From NCBI RefSeq assembly GCF_014204865.1, contig NZ_JACHMG010000001.1:3002501-3066500 (forward strand): 64,000 nucleotides of DNA, given 5' to 3'. Origin of the DNA: Amycolatopsis jiangsuensis. Lineage in GTDB: Bacteria; Actinomycetota; Actinomycetes; Mycobacteriales; Pseudonocardiaceae. Below are positions 1 through 9,707 of this stretch, piece after piece. Position numbers and translations under genes: made by a program. Every line of letters starts with the position of its first letter. Position 1 is the first letter of the stretch. Under the pieces are notes generated by a model. That model searched no databases and had not been told where the DNA came from. It worked only from the letters and a program-made list of their open reading frames with translations.

Positions 1-749
1 GCCAGCGACACCAGGTCACCGGTGTGCTCGCCGGACGCGAGGCCTTCCTTCACCGCGTTCGTCGCGCTCAGCACCGTTTCCCCCAGCACGATCAGGGTGA
101 ACAGGCCGTACCGCTCGGCGATGTGGTGCGGGTGCCAGGCGGTCCCGGCACGGCGCTCCGCCAGCACCGGCACGGAAAGCTCGGCCAGCACGAGCACCAC
201 GAAACTGGTGAGTCCCAGTGACTCGGGCAGGGCGAGGCGGGCGATCCACAGCACCTGCACGATCGTGATGCCGACGGCGTAGAAGTACGCGGTCCTCCGC
301 GTCTCCGGCGACTGACGCGCCGCTCGCAGCCACTGCACGACGGCTGCCAGCCGCAGCAGCACGTACCCGGCCACGACGACGTCGTAGTTGCCCTCGAAAG
401 CGCGGTCGACCCCGGCCGCGACGGTGAGGCCGCCGGCGATCTGCACCAGCGTCGCGACGCGGTAGGGCACGTCGTCGGTGTCGAAGGCGGACGCGAACCA
501 GCTGAAGTTCAGCCAGCCCCACCAGATGGCGAAGAACACCATCGCGAAGCTGAGTACCCCGTGTCCGATGTGGCCCTCGCCCCACGCGTGGTGCAGCTGG
601 GTCGCGGCCTGTCCGACGGCGACGACGAAACAGAGGTCGAACAGCAGCTCCAGTGGCGTGGAGGCCCGGTGCGGCTCGTCCCGGTCCCGTGCCCGCATGG
701 GCTGGTACCACCGCCGGATTCGGTTGTCCGGCAACGATTCGTGGGCCAT
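1..749 (-). CDS. Low-temperature-requirement A (LtrA) family membrane protein, partial
   Basis: About 249 codons are present, starting at the ATG at 749-747 and running off the left edge of the window, so the C-terminus is missing. The protein is hydrophobic. It opens with a short polar stretch, then 'STPLELLFDLCFVVAVGQA', which is the typical first helix of the LtrA family (E and D inside the membrane). Further on come 'FFAIWWGWLNFSWFAS' and 'RYGLFTLIVLGETVLSAT', both hallmark LtrA segments. LtrA proteins are polytopic membrane proteins of uncertain biochemical function, first linked to growth of Listeria at low temperature. The family call rests on several recognisable helices in the right order. 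The substrate is not known. No operon partner is visible, because the upstream neighbour is about 470 bp away. Confidence 0.85.
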   Translation of the reverse strand, partial: MAHESLPDNRIRRWYQPMRARDRDEPHRASTPLELLFDLCFVVAVGQAATQLHHAWGEGHIGHGVLSFAMVFFAIWWGWLNFSWFASAFDTDDVPYRVATLVQIAGGLTVAAGVDRAFEGNYDVVVAGYVLLRLAAVVQWLRAARQSPETRRTAYFYAVGITIVQVLWIARLALPESLGLTSFVVLVLAELSVPVLAERRAGTAWHPHHIAERYGLFTLIVLGETVLSATNAVKEGLASGEHTGDLVSL

Positions 750-1220
750 CCACCCTCCCGGGTTCGCTCGGTCCGGCCCATCCCAACATGATCGGCGGCA
801 CGTCGCGAACGCGGGGACGTGGAGAGGCGGGCCCGGTTCCCCCTCAACCAGGCCCGCCTGCTGCCTTCACCGCACTCGTGCGCGACCCCAGGGCGCTCCC
901 GGCGGTCGCCGTACGGTCCCCCGCGGACGCCGACGATCCTGTGCCTGGGAGGTGACCTCGGGTGTCCGCTCCCCCGCTTCTCCGGACTCCCTCGGCCGCC
1001 CGGCCGGTCGACCCATCCCCGGTCGACCGATCGAATTGCCACTGTAGGTAGCGAAAGTGTCATTCTGAAGGCCCCATAAGGTCTACCTGGTTGCTCTGAG
1101 TAGCGCCAGAGGCTGTATGCCCGTGTCACTCGGATGGAGCATCACCCTGTGGCGGAAAGTAGTTCACTGAGCGTGCAAAGTGAGTGTGATCGACTCACCC
1201 TGGATGCTCGTCCTGCCTGA
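750..1220. other. Intergenic region, 471 bp, no gene seen
   Basis: This stretch lies upstream of the LtrA-like gene and downstream of the DHA2 exporter. The open frames across it have arginine/proline-rich shadow composition and no ribosome-binding site. From about 1030 to 1200 it is richer in A+T than its surroundings. A perfect 6-bp inverted repeat, GTGAGT at 1180-1185 and ACTCAC at 1193-1198 with a 7-nt spacer, lies 22 bp beyond the exporter stop codon and could act as a weak terminator. No tRNA or riboswitch fold was recognised. Confidence 0.5.
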
Positions 1221-2693
1221 TCACCGATGCGCGTCGGCCGCGGCCCGTGCCGCGTGGTGTTCCTCGCTGAGTCCGGCATGCCGGCGGCGGGCACGGAGTT
1301 CGAAGCTCGCCAGCACCAGCGCGACGCAGGTCAGCCCGGCCGCACAGCACATCGCCGCGGACAGCGCCGCCGGGTACTGGTGACCGGAACCCGCGACCAC
1401 CGACTGGAAGACCGAGGCGAGCACGGCGGTGCCGATCGCCGTGCCGATGCGCTGGCCGGTCTGCAGGGCGCCGCCCGCCGCGCCGGCCATCCGGGTCGGC
1501 ACGCATTCGAGGGTGAGCGTGGTGTTCGACGAGGTCACCATGCCGCCACCCAGTCCGCCGAGCAACAACGGCGCGGCTATCGCGAGCCCGGCGAACGACG
1601 CGGGCACGAGCTGCACCACCAGGGCGACCAGCAGCAACCCGGCGATCACCAGGCCGAGCCCGGCCACCGTGAGCCGCCGTCCGAAACGGGGCACCTGCCG
1701 TCCGGCCAACGCGGCCATCACCGCCGAGCTGAGCGCGAACGGCGTGACCGACAGCCCGGACTGCAGTGGCGAATAACCGAGGCCCTGCTGGAAGAACAGC
1801 GCGAAAACGAGCCAGATCCCGGAGAACCCGCAGAAGTACAGCGCGCCCACCGCCGCGCCGCTCGCGTACCCGGGAGTGTTCGTGAACAGGCGGGTGTCGA
1901 GCAGCGGCGCACGGCCGCGTGCCACCACGTGCCGCTCCCACCACACGAACAGCACGCCGGCCACCGCGGCCACCGGGAACAGCCACCAGAGCCGGCGCAG
2001 GCCGCCCTGTTCCGACTGCACCAGCGGGAGCAGCACCCCGAGCACGGTGACGGCCAGCACCGCGATGCCGACGAAGTCGATTTCCGTGCGCAGCCGGATC
2101 TTGCGCCGCTGCGACGTCGGCACCATGCGCAGCGCGAGCACGAACGCGACGGCACCGATCGGCACGTTCACGTAGAACACCCACCGCCAGCCGTCCGGAT
2201 CGCCGAAAACGGCCAGCAGCGCCCCGCCGAGCACCGGGCCGACCGCGGTGGACACGCCCACCACCGAACCGAACAGGCCGAACGCGCGGCCGCGCTCGGC
2301 ACCGCGGAACAGGTCCTGGATGAGGCCGCTGTTCTGCGGCGTCAGCATGCCCGCGGCGCACCCCTGGGCGAGACGGGCGGCCACGAGCGTGGCCGGGTCC
2401 CCGGCGGCGCCGGCGAGTGCGCTGGTGGCCACGAACGCGGCCAGCGCGATCAGGAACATCCGCCGCCGGCCGAAGGCGTCCCCCAGCCGTCCGCCGGTGA
2501 CCAGGACCAGGCCGAAGGTGAGCGCGTAGCCGGAGACCACCCACTGGATGGTGCCCGCGCCGGTCCGCAGGTCTCGCTGGATCGAGGGCAGCGCGGTGTT
2601 GACGATGCTGACGTCCAGCAACGTCATGAACCCCGCCGTCAGCGTGACCGCGAGCGCCCGCCAGCGCCGGGGGTCCGGCCCGGGCGCGGGCAT
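1221..2693 (-). CDS. DHA2-family (EmrB/QacA) 14-helix drug:H+ antiporter
   Basis: This 490-residue major facilitator protein has the length and hydropathy of the 14-TM DHA2 family. Its start reads 'TAGFMTLLDVSIVNTALP', which is DHA2 motif D1 (LDxTxVNxALP) in helix 1. 'GYALTFGLVLVTGGRLGD' and 'FGRRR' form motif A in the helix 2-3 loop. The family exports lipophilic drugs, dyes and natural products in exchange for protons. Its ATG (2693-2691) overlaps the stop codon of dnaE (TGATG), so translation is probably coupled and the pump is the second gene of a dnaE transcript. The C-terminus is a short cytoplasmic tail rich in H, A and R. The substrate cannot be read from the sequence. Confidence 0.92.
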   Translation of the reverse strand: MPAPGPDPRRWRALAVTLTAGFMTLLDVSIVNTALPSIQRDLRTGAGTIQWVVSGYALTFGLVLVTGGRLGDAFGRRRMFLIALAAFVATSALAGAAGDPATLVAARLAQGCAAGMLTPQNSGLIQDLFRGAERGRAFGLFGSVVGVSTAVGPVLGGALLAVFGDPDGWRWVFYVNVPIGAVAFVLALRMVPTSQRRKIRLRTEIDFVGIAVLAVTVLGVLLPLVQSEQGGLRRLWWLFPVAAVAGVLFVWWERHVVARGRAPLLDTRLFTNTPGYASGAAVGALYFCGFSGIWLVFALFFQQGLGYSPLQSGLSVTPFALSSAVMAALAGRQVPRFGRRLTVAGLGLVIAGLLLVALVVQLVPASFAGLAIAAPLLLGGLGGGMVTSSNTTLTLECVPTRMAGAAGGALQTGQRIGTAIGTAVLASVFQSVVAGSGHQYPAALSAAMCCAAGLTCVALVLASFELRARRRHAGLSEEHHAARAAADAHR

Positions 2694-5600
2694 CAGGTGT
2701 TCGCAGTGATCCCGCGGATGCCCTTCAGCTCACCGATGAGCATCGAACTGACCTTCACCGGGTAATCGTAGAGCGCGAACACCGTCTGGTTCTTGCCGAC
2801 GAGTTTCAGATGCACCGGGGTTTCCCCCTTGTGGGCGAGGAGGGTGGACTTCAGCTCGCTGACCACCGACTGGTCGATCTTCTCCGCGGCGGCCAGCAGC
2901 ACCAGCGGTGGTTCCTCGTCGCCGGAGCCGATGCCGGAGAGATCCAGCGGGACGAGGCCGCCGCCGAAGACCGACATCTTGTCCTCACGCCAGTTGACCC
3001 GGCCCTTGACCAGCACCGCGTTGTCCTCGACCAGGTCGGCGGCGAACATCGAGTACGCCTTGGCGAAGAACAGCACCTCCAGTGCCGCGTCCATGTCCTC
3101 CACCGTGCAGATCGCCCACGGCTCCCCGTTCTTGTTCACCCGCCGCTCCAGCGACGTGAGCAGACCGGAGATGACGACCTCGCCCTCCTTGGGCGGGTCG
3201 GCCAGCAGCGCCGCGATCGACTTCGGCGCGTGCTTGCGCAGGATCCGCTCCGCCCCGTCCAGCGGATGCGCCGACACGTACAGCCCGAGCATCTCCCGCT
3301 CGTAGGCCAGCAACTGCTTGCGCGGGTACTCCTCCTCGCCGAACTTCAGATGCGCCAGCGGAGACGACGCCGCCACCTCGGCCTCACCGTCACCGGAATC
3401 GGAACCGAACGACCCGAACAGATCGAACTGCCCCATCGCCTCCTGCCGCTTCAGCGGCACGACGGCTTCGACCGCGTCCTCGTGCACCTGCACCATCGAC
3501 AAGCGCGGGTAGCCCATCGAATCGAAGCCACCCGCCTTGATCAGCGACTCGATCACCCGCTTGTTGCACGCCACCAGCTCCGACTTGTCCAGGAAATCGG
3601 TGAACGAGGAGTACTTCCCCTTCTCCTCGCGCGTCTTGATGATCGACTCGACCACGTTCGCGCCCACGTTGCGGACGGCGCCCATGCCGAACCGGATGTC
3701 CTGCCCGACGGCGGCGAACCGCAGCGCCGACTCGTTCACGTCCGGTGGCAGCACCTTGATGCCGAGCCGTCGGCACTCCGACAGGTAGATGGCCGATTTG
3801 TCCTTGTTGTCACCGACCGAGGTGAGCAGCGCGGCCATGTACTCCGGCGTGTAGTTCGCCTTGAGGTAGGCGGTCCAGTACGCGATCAGGCCGTACGCCG
3901 CCGCGTGGGACTTGTTGAACGCGTACCCGGCGAACGGGAGAATGGTGTCCCACAGCGCCTTGACCGCTTCCGCGGAGAAGCCGCCGGGCACGAGTTCACT
4001 CGCCCGCATCCCGGCCTCGAAGCCCTCGTACTCCTTTTCGAGGACTTCCTTCTTCTTCTTACCCATCGCGCGGCGCAGCGTGTCCGCGCGGCCCATCGTG
4101 TAGCCCGCGACCTTCTGCGCGATCTGCATGATCTGCTCTTGGTACACGATCAGGCCGTAGGTCTCGGCCAGGATCTCCCGCAGCGGTTCGGCCAGCTGCG
4201 GATGGATCGGCGTGACCTGCTGCCGGTTGTTCTTGCGGTCGGCGTAGTCGTTGTGGGCGTTCATGCCCATCGGGCCGGGCCGGTACAGCGCGAGCACGGC
4301 GACGATGTCCTCGAACCCGGTCGGCTGCATCCGCCGCAGCAGGTCCCGCATCGCGCCGCCGTCCAGCTGGAACACGCCGAGCGTGTCACCGCGGCCGAGC
4401 AGCTCGTACGCCTCCGCATTGTCGAAGCCGAGCCGGTCGAGGTCGATCTCCTCGCCGCGGTTGGCCTTGATGTTGGCCAGCGCGTCGCCGATCACCGTCA
4501 GGTTGCGCAGGCCGAGGAAGTCCATCTTCAGCAGGCCGATGTTCTCGCACGACGGGTAATCCCAGCCGGTGATCACCGACCCGTCGTCGCGCTGCCACAC
4601 CGGGATCGCATCGGTGAGCGGTTCGCTGGACATGATCACCGCGCAGGCGTGTACACCCGCGTTGCGGATCAGGCCCTCGAGCCCGCGTGCGGTGTCGAAG
4701 ATGGTCTTGCACTCCTCGTCGGTCTCGACGAGCGTGCGGACCTCCGCGGCCTCGGCGTAGCGCTCGTGCTTCGAGTCCACGATGCCGGCCAGCGGGATGT
4801 CCTTGGCCATGATCGGCGGTGGCAGCGCCTTGGAGATCTTGTCCGCGATCGAGTAGCCCGGCTGACCGAAGTGCACGCGGGCGGAATCCTTGATCGCGGC
4901 CTTGGTTTTAATGGTGCCGAACGTGATCACCTGGGCGACCCGGTCCGCGCCGTACTTCTCCGTGGCGTAGCGGATCATCTCACCGCGCCGGCGGTCGTCG
5001 AAGTCGATGTCGATGTCGGGCATCGACATCCGCTCCGGGTTGAGGAACCGCTCGAACAGCAGCTTCTGCGGGATCGGGTCGAGATTCGTGATGCCCAGAG
5101 CGAACGCGACCAGCGCACCGGCCGCAGAACCACGGCCCGGCCCGACCAGGATGCCGACTTCGCGGGCGTGCTGGATGAGGTCGGCCACGATGAGGAAGTA
5201 GGCCGGGAAGCCCTTCTGCTCAATGACGCCGAGTTCGTAGTCGCACCGCTGCTCGTAACCGTCCGGGATGCCCTCGGGGAACCGCCACTTCAGGCCGTCG
5301 GCGACCTGGTGGCGCAGCCACGAGGCCTCGTCGTGTCCCCCGGGCACCTCGAAGACCGGCATCCGGTCCTTGTGCGTGTAGACCTCCTCGTACGACTCGA
5401 CCCGTTCGGCGATCATCAGCGTGGAGTCCGCCGCGCCGGGTACTTCCTTGTCCCAGTACTCGCGCATGTCCGCGGCCGACTTCAGGAAGTAGCCGTCGCC
5501 GTCGAACTTGAACCGGGTCGGGTCGTTGAGTGTCTTGCCGGCCTGCACGCACAGCAGCGCGGAGTGCGTGTCGGCCTGGTCCTTGGTCACGTAGTGCGAG

Positions 5601-6283
5601 TCGTTGGTGGCCAGCGGCTTGAGGTCGAGCAGCCTGCCGATCTCGAGCAGGCCCTCGCGCACCGATCGCTCGATCGGCAGCCCGTGGTCCATCAGCTCGA
5701 GGAAGAAGTTGTCCGCGCCGAAGATGTCCTTGTAGTCCGAGGCCGCCTGGATCGCCGCCTCGCGCTGGCCCAGCCGCAGCCGGGTCTGCACCTCACCGGA
5801 CGGGCAGCCGGTGGTGGCGATGATGCCGGCCGCGTTCTCCGCGATCAGCTCGCGGTCCATCCGCGGTTTGCGGTAGTAGCCCTGGATCGAGGCCAGCGAC
5901 GACAGCTTGAACAGGTTCCGCAGCCCGGTCGCGTTCTCCGCCAGCATCGTCATGTGCGTGTAGGCACCGGCACCGGAAACGTCGCCGCCCTCACCCAGCT
6001 CGTCGGCGCCCCGCTGGTTCGACTGCCCCCAGAACACCGGCTTCTTGTGGAACCGGCTCTCCGGCGCGATGTAGGCCTCGATGCCGATGATCGGCTTCAG
6101 GCCGTGCTTCTTCGCGGTCTGGTAGAACTCGTCGCCGCCGTACATGTTGCCGTGGTCGGTCATCCCCACCGCGGGCATGCCCAGCCGCGCCGCCTCGGCG
6201 AACAGCGGGCCGATCTTCGCCGCGCCGTCGAGCATCGAGTACTCGGTGTGGACGTGCAGGTGGACGAAAGAATCGTTCGACAC
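2693..6283 (-). CDS. dnaE: DNA polymerase III subunit alpha (replicative DnaE1)
   Basis: The 1196-residue product has the normal length for actinobacterial DnaE1. The N-terminal PHP domain is clear: '[18 protein letters not shown]' at residues 8-25, then '[10 protein letters not shown]'. This domain is the proofreading exonuclease of mycobacterial DnaE1. The polymerase palm carries 'PGRGSAAG' and the catalytic acidic motif '[12 protein letters not shown]' at about residues 420-430. An OB-fold region ('[19 protein letters not shown]') and a tau/clamp-binding tail follow. The start is GTG at 6283-6281, preceded by a good ribosome site (GGGGAGG, 8 nt upstream). It is transcribed away from the asparagine operon. 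Its stop codon overlaps the exporter start. There is nothing unusual in the catalytic residues. Confidence 0.98.
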   Translation of the reverse strand: MSNDSFVHLHVHTEYSMLDGAAKIGPLFAEAARLGMPAVGMTDHGNMYGGDEFYQTAKKHGLKPIIGIEAYIAPESRFHKKPVFWGQSNQRGADELGEGGDVSGAGAYTHMTMLAENATGLRNLFKLSSLASIQGYYRKPRMDRELIAENAAGIIATTGCPSGEVQTRLRLGQREAAIQAASDYKDIFGADNFFLELMDHGLPIERSVREGLLEIGRLLDLKPLATNDSHYVTKDQADTHSALLCVQAGKTLNDPTRFKFDGDGYFLKSAADMREYWDKEVPGAADSTLMIAERVESYEEVYTHKDRMPVFEVPGGHDEASWLRHQVADGLKWRFPEGIPDGYEQRCDYELGVIEQKGFPAYFLIVADLIQHAREVGILVGPGRGSAAGALVAFALGITNLDPIPQKLLFERFLNPERMSMPDIDIDFDDRRRGEMIRYATEKYGADRVAQVITFGTIKTKAAIKDSARVHFGQPGYSIADKISKALPPPIMAKDIPLAGIVDSKHERYAEAAEVRTLVETDEECKTIFDTARGLEGLIRNAGVHACAVIMSSEPLTDAIPVWQRDDGSVITGWDYPSCENIGLLKMDFLGLRNLTVIGDALANIKANRGEEIDLDRLGFDNAEAYELLGRGDTLGVFQLDGGAMRDLLRRMQPTGFEDIVAVLALYRPGPMGMNAHNDYADRKNNRQQVTPIHPQLAEPLREILAETYGLIVYQEQIMQIAQKVAGYTMGRADTLRRAMGKKKKEVLEKEYEGFEAGMRASELVPGGFSAEAVKALWDTILPFAGYAFNKSHAAAYGLIAYWTAYLKANYTPEYMAALLTSVGDNKDKSAIYLSECRRLGIKVLPPDVNESALRFAAVGQDIRFGMGAVRNVGANVVESIIKTREEKGKYSSFTDFLDKSELVACNKRVIESLIKAGGFDSMGYPRLSMVQVHEDAVEAVVPLKRQEAMGQFDLFGSFGSDSGDGEAEVAASSPLAHLKFGEEEYPRKQLLAYEREMLGLYVSAHPLDGAERILRKHAPKSIAALLADPPKEGEVVISGLLTSLERRVNKNGEPWAICTVEDMDAALEVLFFAKAYSMFAADLVEDNAVLVKGRVNWREDKMSVFGGGLVPLDLSGIGSGDEEPPLVLLAAAEKIDQSVVSELKSTLLAHKGETPVHLKLVGKNQTVFALYDYPVKVSSMLIGELKGIRGITANT

Positions 6284-6481
6284 CAGCGAAAACCTCCCCT
6301 AGGCAGACGGCTTCCCGGCTCTTGCTGCGGCGTGACCCGGGCTGCCCACCCTAGTCCGCTGCCGCTGTGCTCCGGCGCCGCGGTCGGCACGGCGAACCGG
6401 GCGGTCCGATCGTGCCCCCTGACGCTCCGGCGCGCGGGTCCGACGCGCCGGGGAAGACGTTCCGGGCTCGCCGGTGGCCGC

Positions 6482-6534
6482 CCGTGTGGGGTACACCACG
6501 GCCCTTGACTCCGGTCCCGGCCGGGCCGCACGAT
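6482..6534 (+). promoter_or_regulatory. Probable promoter and operator of the asparagine operon
   Basis: TTGACT (6505-6510) and CACGAT (6529-6534) are 18 bp apart and fit an actinobacterial sigma-70-type promoter. The predicted start point lies at or next to the GTG at 6543, so the regulator mRNA is probably leaderless. Directly upstream, 6482-6501 is an imperfect 20-bp palindrome with a TGG-N6-CCA core, the general shape of FadR/LldR-type operators. That the encoded GntR protein binds here is an inference from position. Confidence 0.45.
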
Positions 6535-6542
6535 CACCTCTC

Positions 6543-7274
6543 GTGAACCTGTCCGACAGCCGGGTAGCCGTACCGGTCCCACGCCGGGTCAGCGCCCGCG
6601 AAGCGGTGCTGACCCACCTGCGTGACGCGATCGGCCGCGGGGACTACGCGGTCGGCGACCGGCTGCCGTCCGAGGCTTCCCTGAGCCGGGAGTACCAGGT
6701 CAGCCGCTCGGTCGTCCGTGAGGCGCTGCGGGGGTTGCAGGCACTCGGGCTCACCGTCTCGCGGACCGGGCGCGGCACCTTCGTCACCGCGGACGGCCCG
6801 CCGGAAAATCCCACTTTCGGGCAGTACTCGGCACAGGACCTCGTCGAGGTGCGCCGGCACGTCGAGGTCCCGGTGGCCGGGTTCGCCGCGCGACGGCGCG
6901 GTGAGGACGAGCTGGCGCTGCTGACCGCGCTGGTCGAGCGGATGGACACCGAGACCCGCGAGCCTGCCTGGGTTGCGCTGGACTCGCAGTTCCACGTCGC
7001 GATCGCCCGTGCCTCGGGCAATCCGGTGTTCGCGAAGGTGATCGAGGAGATCCGCGACGCGCTGGCCCGCCAGTCGGCGTTCCTGAACCGGCTCGGCGAT
7101 CGGCGGGCCGAGTCGAACGTCGAGCACCGCCGGATCCTCGACGCGATCGCGGACGGGTCGGAGACCGCCGCGGTGGCGGCGATGACTACCCACCTCGACC
7201 ATGTCGAGCAGACGTTGATCACGATCGTGTGGTCCGGCCGCACGAGCGACGCAGAAACGAGACCGACCGCGTGA
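6543..7274 (+). CDS. GntR/FCD-type transcriptional regulator of the asparagine operon
   Basis: This 243-residue protein begins at GTG 6543. An upstream in-frame start at 6474 would run through the promoter and is rejected. Residues about 10-75 are a GntR winged helix: '[23 protein letters not shown]' is split by helix turns, and '[19 protein letters not shown]' is the recognition region. The C-terminal half is the all-helical FCD ligand domain, with the spaced D/H residues of a metal or acid pocket ('[16 protein letters not shown]', 'EHRRILDAI'). The stop codon overlaps the GTG of the permease (GTGA at 7271-7274), so it is cotranscribed with asparagine permease and asparaginase. It probably senses an amino acid or dicarboxylate such as asparagine or aspartate. 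That ligand is inferred from context only. Confidence 0.88.
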   Translation: MNLSDSRVAVPVPRRVSAREAVLTHLRDAIGRGDYAVGDRLPSEASLSREYQVSRSVVREALRGLQALGLTVSRTGRGTFVTADGPPENPTFGQYSAQDLVEVRRHVEVPVAGFAARRRGEDELALLTALVERMDTETREPAWVALDSQFHVAIARASGNPVFAKVIEEIRDALARQSAFLNRLGDRRAESNVEHRRILDAIADGSETAAVAAMTTHLDHVEQTLITIVWSGRTSDAETRPTA

Positions 7275-8713
7275 CCGAGCACACCCTGCCCTCCCCCGGT
7301 ACCGACGAGGCGGGAGGGCCGGCCGACGCGGGCGACGCCGGGTACCGCAAGGCGCTGAAATCCCGGCACATCTCCATGATCGCCATCGGCGGCGCGATCG
7401 GCACCGGGCTGTTCCTCGGCGCCGGCGGCCGGCTCGCGCAGGCCGGGCCGGCGCTCGCGATCGTGTACGCGGTGTGCGGGCTCTTCGCGTTCTTCGTGGT
7501 GCGCGCGCTCGGTGAGCTGATCCTGTACCGGCCGTCCTCCGGTGCGTTCGTGTCCTACGCGCGGGAGTTCATAGGCGAGAAAGGTGCCTACACCGCCGGC
7601 TGGATGCACTTCCTGAACTGGTCGACCACCGGCATCGCGGACATCACAGCGATCGCGCTGTACGCGCATTTCTGGTCGTTCTTCGTGCCGGTCCCGCAGT
7701 GGGTGCTCGCGTTGATCGCGCTGGCCGTGGTGCTCACGCTGAACCTGGTGTCGGTGCGGCTGTTCGGCGAGATGGAGTTCTGGTTCGCCATCGTCAAGGT
7801 CGCGGCGCTGGTCGCGTTCCTGATCGTCGGCATCGTGCTGCTGGTGACCCGGCATCCGATCGACGGGACGATCCCCGGCCCGCAGCTGATCGCCGACCAC
7901 GGCGGGGTGTTCCCGGCCGGGATCGTGCCGATGATCCTGATCGTGCAGGGCGTGGTGTTCGCCTACGCCTCGTGCGAGCTGGTCGGCGTCGCGGCAGGGG
8001 AGACGGAGAATCCGCAGAAGACCGTGCCCAGGGCGATCAACTCGATCATGTGGCGGATCGCGCTGTTCTACGTCGGTTCGGTCGTGGTACTGGCCATGCT
8101 GATGCCGTGGAGCTCCTACACCGCCGACGAGAGCCCGTTCGTCACGGTGCTCTCGCACCTGGGCGTGCCGGCCGCGGGCAGCATCATGAACCTGGTCGTG
8201 CTCACCGCGGCGATGTCGAGCCTGAACTCCGGGCTGTACTCGACCGGGCGGATCCTGCGGTCGATGTCGGTGGCCGGTTCGGCGCCGCGGTTCACCGGTG
8301 TGATGAACCGCAACCAGGTGCCCTACGGCGGGATCCTGCTCACCGCGGCGGTCTGTGTGCTGGGCGTGGGGCTGAACTACGTGGTGCCGGAGAACGCGTT
8401 CGAGATCGTGCTGAACTTCGCCGCGATCGGCATTCTCGCCACCTGGGCGATCATCGTGCTGAGCCATCTGCTGTTCGTGCGCAAGGCCCGGCGCGGTGAG
8501 GTGCGCAGGCCGCACTTCCGGTTGCCGTTCTCGCCGTGGACGGAGATCGTGACGCTGGCCTTTCTCGCCTTGGTGGTCGTGCTGATGGGCTTCGACGAGA
8601 CCGGCCGGATCACCCTGCTCGCGCTGCCGGCGATCATCGTCGCGCTGGTCATCGGGTGGTTCTGCGTGCGCAAGCGGATCGACATGGGCGCCTTCGACCG
8701 GGCCGAGTCGTGA
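7271..8713 (+). CDS. ansP: Amino-acid permease, probable L-asparagine transporter (AnsP-like)
   Basis: The GTG start at 7271 overlaps the regulator stop, giving 480 residues, typical of the AAT group of the APC superfamily with 12 membrane helices. The signature '[20 protein letters not shown]' marks helix 1 with its unwound GxG substrate site. '[24 protein letters not shown]' (split over two helices) and '[19 protein letters not shown]' are also characteristic. The whole protein resembles AnsP more than the aromatic or GABA permeases. The decisive argument is context: its stop overlaps the start of an asparaginase. It most likely imports L-asparagine by proton symport. Related substrates cannot be excluded. 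Confidence 0.88.
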   Translation: MTEHTLPSPGTDEAGGPADAGDAGYRKALKSRHISMIAIGGAIGTGLFLGAGGRLAQAGPALAIVYAVCGLFAFFVVRALGELILYRPSSGAFVSYAREFIGEKGAYTAGWMHFLNWSTTGIADITAIALYAHFWSFFVPVPQWVLALIALAVVLTLNLVSVRLFGEMEFWFAIVKVAALVAFLIVGIVLLVTRHPIDGTIPGPQLIADHGGVFPAGIVPMILIVQGVVFAYASCELVGVAAGETENPQKTVPRAINSIMWRIALFYVGSVVVLAMLMPWSSYTADESPFVTVLSHLGVPAAGSIMNLVVLTAAMSSLNSGLYSTGRILRSMSVAGSAPRFTGVMNRNQVPYGGILLTAAVCVLGVGLNYVVPENAFEIVLNFAAIGILATWAIIVLSHLLFVRKARRGEVRRPHFRLPFSPWTEIVTLAFLALVVVLMGFDETGRITLLALPAIIVALVIGWFCVRKRIDMGAFDRAES

Positions 8714-9672
8714 CCGCCGCCCAGCGCGAACCGCGGCACGTGCCGCTGGTCCACCTGATCCGCGACGGCATGATCGAGGGCGTGCACCACGGCTCCGTGG
8801 TGATACTGGCGCCGGATGGTTCGACGCTGTTCGCCGCGGGTGATCCGGACGTCGCGACGTACCCGCGTTCCACCGCGAAACCGTTGCAGGCCACCGCGAT
8901 GGCCCGGCTCGGGCTGCGGCCCGGCCCGGCCGGATTCGCGATCGCCGCGGCCAGCCACTCCGGCGAACCACGGCACCTGGCGGCCGCCGCGGACGTCCTC
9001 GCCGGACACGGCTGCACCGAGGGCGACTTGCGCAATCCCGTCGATTTCCCGTTCGATCCGGTCGAACGGGACGGGTGGGTGGCCGCCGGACGCGGGCCGT
9101 CGCGGCTCGCGCACAACTGCTCCGGCAAGCACGCCGCGATGCTCGCCACCTGCCGGGAACGGGGCTGGGACGTCGAGACCTGTCTCGATCCGGCACATCC
9201 GTTGCAGCAGGCGATCCGCGAAACCGTCGAAGACCTCACCGGGGATGCCGTGGCGCGGGTGGCGGTCGACGGGTGTGGCGCGCCGTTGTTCGCGGTGTCG
9301 TTGCGCGGGCTCGCGCGAGCCGTGTCGCGGATTGCCAGCGCCCCCGAGGAAACCCCGGAAGGGCTTGTGGCGCAAGGGATCCGGCAACGTCCGGACCTGG
9401 TCGCCGGAACCCGGCGCGACGTCACCCGCCTGATGCGCGCGGTCCCGGGCCTGATCGCGAAGGACGGCTTCGAGGCCGTGCAACTCGCTGCGCTGCCCGA
9501 CGGCACCGCTGTCGCGCTGAAAATCGCCGACGGTGGTGACCGGGCCCGGCCGGCAGTGCTCGCCGCGGCGCTGTCCCACGCGGGAGTGGACGGCGAGGCG
9601 CTCGCGTCGTTGCGCGATCCCGCCCTTCGGGTGACCGGCGAGCTCGCCACCCCGTGGCCCGCGGACGAGTAG
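8710..9672 (+). CDS. ansA: L-asparaginase, Rhizobium-type (asparaginase II family, PF06089)
   Basis: The start is GTG at 8710, overlapping the permease stop as GTGA, for a 320-residue product. It belongs to the thermolabile Rhizobium etli-type asparaginases, unrelated to the E. coli AnsA/AnsB fold. The blocks '[18 protein letters not shown]', '[17 protein letters not shown]' and '[15 protein letters not shown]' carry the conserved serine, lysine and cysteine residues of the family. It hydrolyses L-asparagine to aspartate and ammonia in the cytoplasm. With the upstream permease and regulator it forms a complete uptake and breakdown cassette for asparagine as a nitrogen source. There is no signal peptide. 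Confidence 0.92.
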   Translation: MTAAQREPRHVPLVHLIRDGMIEGVHHGSVVILAPDGSTLFAAGDPDVATYPRSTAKPLQATAMARLGLRPGPAGFAIAAASHSGEPRHLAAAADVLAGHGCTEGDLRNPVDFPFDPVERDGWVAAGRGPSRLAHNCSGKHAAMLATCRERGWDVETCLDPAHPLQQAIRETVEDLTGDAVARVAVDGCGAPLFAVSLRGLARAVSRIASAPEETPEGLVAQGIRQRPDLVAGTRRDVTRLMRAVPGLIAKDGFEAVQLAALPDGTAVALKIADGGDRARPAVLAAALSHAGVDGEALASLRDPALRVTGELATPWPADE

Positions 9673-9707
9673 CTTCGGAGAGGTCCGCGGAGCGAAGGGG
9701 TTGGCGT

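Noticed and set aside
2810..6508. 1232-residue open frame opposite dnaE
   Set aside because: It is the antisense shadow of dnaE in GC-rich DNA, with R/H/D/V-rich composition, no family features and no ribosome site.
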